DNA of 64,000 bases from Anopheles merus (Eukaryota > Arthropoda > Insecta > Diptera > Culicidae), in NCBI RefSeq assembly GCF_017562075.2, contig NC_054084.1:13530798-13594797 (forward strand), given 5' to 3'. The notes beneath the pieces are model-generated. The model saw only the letters and a list, made by a program, of their open reading frames with translations. It ran no database searches and had not been told where the DNA came from. This document shows, one piece after another, positions 57,069 to 64,000 of the stretch; within the stretch, counting starts at the first letter, position 1; each line of letters begins with the position of its first letter. A program made the translations under genes and the position numbers.

Positions 57069-57657
57069 CCCAAGCGCCACAGATTAAGCTTAAACGACTG
57101 GAAAATTGAATATCCATAGAAAAAAAATGAAAGCTCCACAGCTTCATTGGTTTGATCAATAGATGGCGTATTACAACTCATCATTATATTGCTATCCTTT
57201 TCTTGCAATGTGTTTCGACAAGTTGCATTTTATTATGACCTATATAGCCTTCTATCTTTCTGAGCAAAAATCTATATAAATGGTCGTGTGGTTAGATACG
57301 TGGGTATCAACACCAATGACCATTGCTCAAATCTCACTTGCTTCAGTGCTGGTGGTTTCCGTTGGAGTTTAGTATTTAAACAATCGTATCGCCGTTCTAG
57401 TTCTAGCGATGCATAACTTCAATGCGAAACCATACAACAGTACACAGGAAATGAGAAAGCTCTCCTCCAAGCGATGAAGCTCAACTGGTTGGGGTATCCC
57501 ATCAACAGATAGCGCCACCAGCTTTTTTGCTATTTTTAGAATGCATGAGTCGTTTGGCGTCTGCTAAACGAAGTCTTTCTATATTCCGTTTAGGTAGAGA
57601 ACTTGAGTCGTTTAGAAGCCGTTTAGTGGTCGTTTAGTGGATTTGTGGCACTTGGGT
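57069..57657 (+). mobile_element. ~590-bp TIR element, copy 1
   Basis: Left end CCCAAGCGCCACAGATT, right end (reverse complement) ACCCAAGTGCCACAAATCC. Non-coding. Near the right end the motif GTCGTTTAG/GTGGTCGTTTAG is repeated three times. Nearly identical to copy 2. Confidence 0.85.
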
Positions 57658-57664
57658 GTTCCCT

Positions 57665-58255
57665 ACCCAAGCGCCACAGATTAAGCTTAAACGACTGGAA
57701 GATTGAATATCCATAGAAAAAAAAATGAAAGCTCCACAGCTTCATTGGTTTGATCTATAGATGGCGTATTAAAACTGATTATTATATTGCTATCCTTTTC
57801 TTGCAATGTGTTTCGGCAAGTTTCATCTTATCATGACCTATATAGCCTTCTAACTTTCCGAGCAAAAATCTATATGAATGGTCGTGTGGTCAAATACGTG
57901 GGTATCAACACCAACGACCATTACTCAAATCTCACTTGTTTCAGTGCTGATGGTTTCCATTGGAGTTTAGTATTTAAACAATTGTATCGCCGTTCTAGTT
58001 CTAGCGATGCATAACTACAATGTGAAACCATACAACAGTACAGAGGAAATGAGAAAGCTCTCCTCCAAGCGATGAAGCTCAACTGGTTGGGGTATCCCAC
58101 CAACAGAGAGCGCCACCAGCTTTTTCGCTATTTTTAGAATGCATGAGTCGTTTGCCGTCTGCTAAACGAAGTCTTTTTATATTCCGTTTAGGTAGAGAAC
58201 TTGAGTCGTTTAGAAGCCGTTTAGTGGTCGTTTAGTGGATTTGTGGCACTTGGGT
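57665..58255 (+). mobile_element. ~590-bp TIR element, copy 2 (tandem)
   Basis: Same ends and order as copy 1, beginning 597 bp later, with only a 7-bp gap between the two. The copies differ by scattered substitutions. Tandem direct copies of a TIR element are unusual and suggest insertion next to an existing copy, or unequal crossing-over. Confidence 0.85.
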
Positions 58256-58795
58256 ACTCCGAAAGACCGCAATCGTCCGGAGCAGTTGGATTTATCCACA
58301 GTTGGAGCCAACCGTAATTGAAGTTGTCCGTATTCGGAGTCATTCGAAGTCGAAGTCATTCGGAGTCGTCAGCGTCGAAGTCAACCAGAAGTCATAAGGA
58401 ATCGGTCCGGGTCAGAGCTGCACTGGGTCGGAATCGGAGTTATTCGAGGTCGAAGCCATCAGAAGTCTAAATTGTTGGGATTCGGGAATATCCAAAGTCG
58501 GAATCGGCCGGAGTCGAATTCATCCAATGTTGGAGTCATCTGGAGTCGGAGGTATACGAAGTCGGAGTCGTTCGGATTCGGAGTCATCTGGAGGTGAAGT
58601 CAAATGGAGTGAAAGTCATGCGGAGTCGGTGTCGGTTAAAATCATCTAGAATCGAAGTTTTCCGGAATCAGAGCCGTCAGAAGTTGGAGTAGTCCAAAGT
58701 CGTTGTTGTCGGAAGTCGGAGTCATCCGTAGTTGGAGTCATCTGAAATCAAAGTTGTCCGGTGTCTGAGTCTTCTGGAGTCGAATTTACCCTAGA
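58256..58795. repeat. GGAGTCATTCG-type degenerate repeat
   Basis: Degenerate 10-12-mers (CGGAGTCATTCG, GAAGTCGAAGTC, ...), the same style as 32335-32885. Confidence 0.65.
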
Positions 58796-59251
58796 TTTTA
58801 TTGTGTGTACCAGAAATGAACTTTTATTTTTATAAATATTTAACCATGTTTATCCTTTTTTTAGTTTTTCCTTAGCGTTTTTGCAAAGCAGTGCCTTAAT
58901 AAGCATTCATTGAGCTTTGAGTAAATTTGTCGACTGGGTTCGCCTTTTCCGTCCTACTCTCTCATGTCAAACGATTCGCTGTCAGTTGGCCGCCTGTCAT
59001 GCGGCATTAGAAAAAGGAGAGAAAAACAAGCAGAACGAACGCTGTTTTGTGTTGCTAATTTGTGTACCCGGTTTATTGACGAAAGTGGCTTTTCCCGTAA
59101 GTTTGTTGGCCAGTTGTGCGAAAAATCTCCATCCAAGCGTTCCATTGCACGTGGTTCATCGAACCAGATTGCCGATAACTGATATTTTCCCCCTTTTTAC
59201 CGATTCGCGTACGTGTGTAGTGAAGAAGCGCATTTTCGCACCGCATAAAAT

Positions 59252-61663
59252 ATGGCTGCCCAGCTTGATGGTGTTTTCGAGGCGGAGCTGCAGAAGAAAA
59301 TTACCGAATCGAAGGTGCTAGTCGTCGGAGCGGGCGGAATTGGGTGTGAAATATTGAAAAATCTCGTACTAACAGGATTCACGGACATTGAGATCGTAAG
59401 TAATGGGTGTGGGGTGTTGTATCTGCTTCGCGGAAAAAAGCGTCCCAAGGAACATAACCTTACATTCTAAAAAAACGAATGATGATGCATCCGTCGCTCC
59501 GTTATCAATAAACTGATGGTTCCTTTTTTTTGGCAGATCGATTTGGATACGATTGACGTGAGCAACCTGAATCGTCAATTTCTGTTCCACAAGGAGCACG
59601 TCGGCAAGTCGAAAGCGAACGTCGCCCGGGAGAGTGCTCTGGCGTTCAATCCGAACGCCAAGATCAAAGCATACCATGACAGTATTACGACGTAAGTGTA
59701 CGCCGCCGTGTTGGCCACACTTCCACCACGCTCTGTACTGATTTGCGTGTTTGTAATTACCATTGCAGCAACAACTATGGCGTAAATTTCTTCCAACAGT
59801 TCTCCATCGTCCTGAACGCGCTGGACAACCGCGCTGCGCGCAGTCACGTCAATCGCCTGTGTCTGACGGCCGATGTGCCGTTGATAGAATCGGGCACGGC
59901 CGGATACAACGGGCAGGTGGAGCTGATCAAGCGTGGACTCACCTCGTGCTACGAGTGTGTCCCGCAGCCGGCTCAAAAATCCTACCCGGGCTGTACGATC
60001 CGCAACACTCCGTCGGAACCGATTCACTGCATCGTGTGGGCGAAGCATCTGTTTAAGTAAGAAGTTAAAGAAATAGGAAAAGGGAGAAAAAGGTGCTATC
60101 ATTTAACTCTTTCTTGCTACTTTACCTGCATTTACAGTCAACTGTTTGGTGAAAGCAATGAGGATGAGGACGTTTCCCCGGATACAGCCGATCCGGAGGC
60201 GGGTGCCGATGTGGGCAGCGCAGCGCTGGAGAAGGAAGCGAACGAGAAGGGCAACGTGGATCGTGTCAATACGCGCACCTGGGCCAAGCAGTGCGAATAC
60301 GATCCGGAGAAGATTTTCAACAAACTGTTCTTCGACGACATCAACTATCTGCTGAGCATGTCCAACCTGTGGAAGAACCGCACGCCACCGAAGCCGGCCA
60401 AGTGGGACGCGGTGCAGGAAGGCGACGGGGAGGATGGTACCATCGTTGAGGACAGCGTGACCCGGGATCAGAAGGTGCTCAGCATGGCCCAGACGGCGAA
60501 GGTGTTTGGCGAGAGCATTAAGGCGCTGAAGGAAGCGGTCGGCAAGCTGCCGGAAGGCGATCATCTCGTCTGGGACAAGGACGACAAGGACGGGATGGAC
60601 TTTGTGGCCGCCTGTGCCAATATTCGTGCACAAATCTTTGGCATTCCAAGAAAGAGTCGGTTCGAGATTAAGTGTAAGTAAACAATGGGTTAGCAGGCGC
60701 CCGGCTTGCCCTGCGATCAAAGCCAACTGGGACTGAATGAGTGACGCTCTCTCTCGCTCTCCTCTCCTCTCTTTTTCAACAGCAATGGCAGGCAACATCA
60801 TACCGGCAATCGCGACGACGAACGCCATTACGGCCGGCATTGTCGTGATGCGCGCCTTCCGCGTGCTGCAGCAGGAGTACGAAGCGTGCAAGACGGTGTA
60901 CGTGCGGCTGCGGGTCAACGGTCGCAACCAGTTCATCGTGCCGGAAACGCTGATCATTCCACCGAAGCCGAAATGCTACGTGTGCGCCGCCAAGCCGGAG
61001 GTGGTGCTGAAGGTCGACACCAAGAAGCTGACCGTGCGCGAGTTCCGGGACGACATACTGATCAAGGCGTTGAACATGGTCAGCCCGGACGTTCTGCTGG
61101 ACGGCACCGGGACGATCGTGATCTCATCCGAGGAGGATGAAAAGGATTGCAACAATGATAAGACGCTGGAGGAGCTGAAGATCGTCAACGGGTGCATACT
61201 GAAGGCGGACGATTTCCTGCAGAACTACGAGCTCAGCATAACCGTGCTGCACAAGGAGGCGGGCCGGGAGGAGGCACCGTTCGAGATCGTGGCCGATCCG
61301 GACTCGCTGAAACCGAAGGAGGAAGAGGAGAAGAAGGAGGAAGTCAAACCGGCAGCGGCACCGGTGGACGATGCACAGCCGTCCACCTCGAAGGGACTGA
61401 ACGGATCGTCGTCGAACGGGAAGCAAACCACCACCGTGAACGAGGTCGAGGACGATGACGACGATATGTGCATCATCGAGGATGATGAGGACGAGAAGCC
61501 GTCCACGTCGAAGGCGGCCGCCGACGCCGTCACGACACCGGGCAAGAGTGTGGAGAAGCGGAAGCACGCACCGGAGGATGATGAACCGGCAAACAAAAAG
61601 GCGAAAGTATCCTCCTCCCATCCGATGGATGACGATGATGATGATTTGGTCATACTGGATTAA
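59252..61663 (+). CDS. UBA2: SUMO-activating enzyme subunit 2 (UBA2/SAE2)
   Basis: Exons 59252-59395, 59537-59691, 59769-60056, 60138-60673 and 60783-61663; phases 0, 2, 2, 1 all agree, giving 667 residues. It is the catalytic half of the SUMO E1: it adenylates SUMO, then carries it as a thioester. The nucleotide loop GAGGIG is at residues 26-31 and LNRQFLF at 59-65. Zinc-site cysteines C160/C163 pair with the later CYVC. The catalytic Cys is C175 in SYPGCTIRNTPSEP. The ubiquitin-fold domain includes VLKVDTKKLTVREFRDD. The Ser/Asp-rich tail ends in nuclear-type basic patches (EKRKHAPEDDEPANKKAKV) and a DDDDDDLVILD SUMO-interaction-like motif. Convergent with the linker histone gene; poly(A) signal at 61836. 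Confidence 0.97.
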
Positions 61664-61835
61664 GATGCAGGTCAGCAGCGGGCGGGCTGGGGGGGGTTTT
61701 AGAAAGTAAGAGCAAAACACACACACACACAAACACACAGGTTCGTATCGATCCACATCTCATGATTATCGATGTCATCGTCAACTAATAATCCTTCTGG
61801 GAAAACACACGTTGTATGAACAGAAAATCTCCTGA

Positions 61836-61841
61836 AATAAA
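61836..61841 (+). terminator. Poly(A) signal AATAAA of UBA2
   Basis: AATAAA 173 bp past the stop. Confidence 0.7.
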
Positions 61842-61948
61842 TTTTATCTGTCGTACAAGGAAAACCGTCACCTGGAGGTCCATTTAATGAGCCTAAAAGT
61901 GAACTTATACACGTTTTGCTTTCCTTCCTCATGTTAATAGTTACATAG

Positions 61949-61954
61949 TTTATT
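61949..61954 (-). terminator. Poly(A) signal AATAAA of the linker histone gene
   Basis: Minus-strand AATAAA about 100 bp past the stop. With the UBA2 signal 108 bp away on the other strand, the two transcripts end almost head to head. A polyadenylated transcript differs from the stem-loop ending of replication-dependent H1 genes. Confidence 0.65.
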
Positions 61955-62055
61955 CGCACATAAAATGGCACACATACATCGTAAAATCACACAAATACGC
62001 AATATAAATTAAATAATCCATTGTTAACGTGTCCGAGCGTAAAACCAACCTCCTT

Positions 62056-62907
62056 CTACTGCTTCTTCTCTCTCCCTGCCCTGACAGGTTGCGGTTTGGC
62101 GGCCGTTGGTTTCTTGGTCATTTCGTCACTCTTAGTCTTGTTAGCCTTTCCCCCCTTCGCTGCCTTGGATGTCGGCTTCGCCCTACCGCTCGGCCCCGGA
62201 TCCGTGGAGGACACAATCGAAAGCCTCACCTTCCCCCCGGAACGGCCGATTTTCGTCTTCGTAATGGCGGTTTTCTTCGGATTCAGTTTGACTGGCTGCG
62301 CAGGCTTCGCCTTGGCCGGCTGCTCCTTTTTCTGCTTCTTCTCGCCGTCATTGTTGTTTTTATCCTTTTTGGTCTGCTTCAGTTTAGGGTCTGCCTGCTT
62401 CTTCGCTCTCGGTTTCGTTTTTGCCGCCTCCTTTGCTGCTTTTTCGGCCTGCTTGATCGCCGTGTTCTGTTGCTTCTTTTCCTTCTCTACGTGCGCTTTG
62501 GTGAGGCGGATGCTGCCCATGATGCCGCTCTTTCCCGACACCCGCTCAACGATCGACTTGGTGGTCAGCTTTTCGTACGCTCGCTTCATGTACACCGCAG
62601 CAACCTCGGCCTCGATTTGGTACTTGCCTTTGATGAACTTTTTAATCGACGCAAACGAAACGCCCTTCCGGCGCGGATCGTTCTCGGTGATTGCTTCAAT
62701 CATCATCTGCTCGTAGGACTTTTTGCCATTTTTGCCATTTTTGTCCTGACTGGTGGTGGTGATGGTGCTGGTGCTGCTGCCGCCCCCGGTGGTAGTGCCC
62801 ATGTTGTCGTTCGTTATCTCTTCCATCTGTTCCTCCGGTTCCGATTGCTGGCCCTTTTCCGGCTTCAACGGTTTGACGACAAGCACATTTACTTCCTTTG
62901 CCATCAT
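62056..62907 (-). CDS. Divergent linker histone (H1/H5 globular domain protein)
   Basis: Intronless, 283 residues from ATG 62907 (MMAKEV...). Residues about 63-137 form a winged-helix H15 domain (SYEQMMIEAITENDPRRKGV, ASIKKFIKGKY, AYEKLTTKSIVERVSGKSG, GSIRLTK). It is followed by a long Lys/Ala/Pro-rich basic tail as in H1. The first 60 residues are unusually long and partly acidic (SEPEEQMEEITND), then Gly/Ser/Thr-rich. A long acidic head is a feature of the fly germline/embryonic H1 (BigH1), so this could be a variant H1 of that kind; this is inference. It stands alone, not in a histone cluster, and has a poly(A) signal. Confidence 0.85.
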   Translation of the reverse strand: MMAKEVNVLVVKPLKPEKGQQSEPEEQMEEITNDNMGTTTGGGSSTSTITTTSQDKNGKNGKKSYEQMMIEAITENDPRRKGVSFASIKKFIKGKYQIEAEVAAVYMKRAYEKLTTKSIVERVSGKSGIMGSIRLTKAHVEKEKKQQNTAIKQAEKAAKEAAKTKPRAKKQADPKLKQTKKDKNNNDGEKKQKKEQPAKAKPAQPVKLNPKKTAITKTKIGRSGGKVRLSIVSSTDPGPSGRAKPTSKAAKGGKANKTKSDEMTKKPTAAKPQPVRAGREKKQ

Positions 62908-63151
62908 TGCGGGTGAGCTGAATGTTAGTCGTTTCGGCTGTATCATCGAGTTTGGGCGGCAAATGTTCACTGAGCGGTTGGTAATGCAAGATGAAGAAAT
63001 TGCGATGGCTACCGGGTCGCGTGTTGCCAACGGAAAGCTGATGTCGGTTTAGAGCGCTTTCAAGAGGGGCCGTTTTTAGTTGACCGGTTTAACGGTTGCG
63101 GTGAAGTGGTGAATTCAAAAAGGGAAATTAATCTTTAAAAAAAATAGGTTT

Positions 63152-63360
63152 CCCAAGCGCCACAGATTTTCACTGAACAGGCATCCACAACTTCACTGGT
63201 TTGCTCAATAAATGGCGTTTTATAAAACTAATCATTATATTGCTTGCTGTCCTTTTCCTGTAATCTGTTTCGACAAGCTTCATCTAATAATCATGGCCTA
63301 TATAGTCTTCAAAATTTCCCAGCAAAAATCTATGTTGTTGGATGCATTATAAAGCGGGCC
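63152..63360 (+). mobile_element. ~590-bp TIR element, 5' fragment (copy 3)
   Basis: Starts CCCAAGCGCCACAGATT and follows the left half of copies 1 and 2 with more divergence (shared TGGCGT, ATCATTATATTGC, TTTCGACAAG, AGCAAAAATCTAT), then stops matching near 63345. Confidence 0.7.
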
Positions 63361-63388
63361 TCTCAGGTGCGCTCTCCGCGAGAGCGAT

Positions 63389-63505
63389 CCCAAGTGCCAC
63401 AAATCCACTAAACGACCACTAAACGGGTTCTAAACGACTCAAGCTCTCAACATAAACGGAATATGCTAAAAATAGCAAAACGCTGGTGGCACCATCTGTC
63501 TGTGG
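63389..63505 (-). mobile_element. ~590-bp TIR element, inverted end fragment (copy 4)
   Basis: CCCAAGTGCCACAAATCC, then ACTAAACGACCACTAAACGG: the right end of the element in inverse orientation, ending at a GGTGGCACCATCTGTCTGTG match. Confidence 0.7.
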
Positions 63506-63507
63506 GT

Positions 63508-64000
63508 ACCCAAGTGCCACAAATCCACTAAACGACCACTAAACGGCTTCTAAACGCCTCAAATTCTCTACCTAAACGGAATATAGAAAGACTTCGTTTA
63601 GCAGACGGCAAACGACTCATGCATTCTAAAAATAGCAAAAAAGCTGGTGGCGCCATCTGTTTGTGGGATACCCAACCTGTGGAGCTTCCTCGCTTGGAGG
63701 AGAGCTTTCTCATTTCCTCTGTACTGTTGTATGGTTTCGCATTGAAGTTATGCATCGCTAGAACTAGAACGGCGATACGATTGTTTAAATACTAAACTCC
63801 AACGGAAACCACCAGTACTGAAGCAAGTGAGATTTGAGTAATGGTCGTTGGTGTTGATACCCACATATCTGACCACACGACCATTTGTATAGATTTTTGC
63901 TCAGAAAGTTAGAAGGCTATATAGGTCATTATAAGATGAAACTTGTCGAAACACATTGCAAGAAAAGGATAGCAATATAATGATGAGTTGTAATACGCCA
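63508..64000 (-). mobile_element. ~590-bp TIR element, inverted near-full copy cut by the window end (copy 5)
   Basis: Starts ACCCAAGTGCCACAAATCC and is the reverse complement of copies 1 and 2 up to TTGTAATACGCCA, where the window ends about 100 bp before the expected left TIR. Confidence 0.8.

Overview
The window looks like nuclear DNA of an anopheline mosquito (Anopheles gambiae complex or a close relative). Signs for this are short GT-AG introns with GTAAGT donors, GC-rich exons in AT-rich flanks, AATAAA poly(A) signals, insect-type paralogs, and many MITE-like and simple-sequence repeats. No operon structure, CRISPR array, tRNA or rRNA gene was seen. The species assignment is inference from gene content; no database was searched.

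Left part (1-16.9 kb): the first exon of a probable FAR-17a/AIG1-like membrane protein runs off the left edge on the minus strand. Next comes a cluster of six paralogous GNAT (FR47-like / glycine N-acyltransferase-like) genes, three on plus (2624-9549) and three on minus (9661-16049). A small secreted MBF2-family gene with a TATA box sits between GNAT genes 2 and 3, followed by a dead non-LTR reverse-transcriptase fragment. GNAT genes 5 and 6 are a recent duplicate pair. Genes 3 and 4 converge with only 111 bp between their stop codons.

Middle part (16.9-45.4 kb): ethanolaminephosphotransferase (EPT1/SELENOI type, minus, 7 exons), the bifunctional lysine-degradation enzyme LKR/SDH (AASS, minus), HERP (ER ubiquitin-like membrane protein, plus) with an ERSE-like box upstream, and the CCCH zinc-finger protein ZC3H15 (minus). 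ZC3H15 and SDA1 are divergent. The space between them holds a 1.4-kb array of a 21-bp palindrome-bearing repeat with 147-bp higher-order periodicity, apparently inside a transposon-like element, plus a clean 292-bp element with an 8-bp target-site duplication.

Right part (45.4-64 kb): SDA1 (SDAD1, ribosome biogenesis), an intact stand-alone envelope-fusion-protein gene of retroviral/baculoviral origin (Iris-like), a gamma-secretase-activating-protein (GSAP/pigeon) homolog with a possible membrane-anchored C-terminal extension, two tandem copies of a ~590-bp TIR element, the SUMO E1 subunit UBA2, and a convergent intronless divergent linker histone. More copies of the 590-bp element close the window.

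Exon boundaries were built by hand from GT/AG sites, reading phase and paralog/family comparison; spans include introns and the exons are listed in each entry. The most notable items are the GNAT cluster, the 21-bp/147-bp array, the solitary env-derived gene and the GSAP extension.
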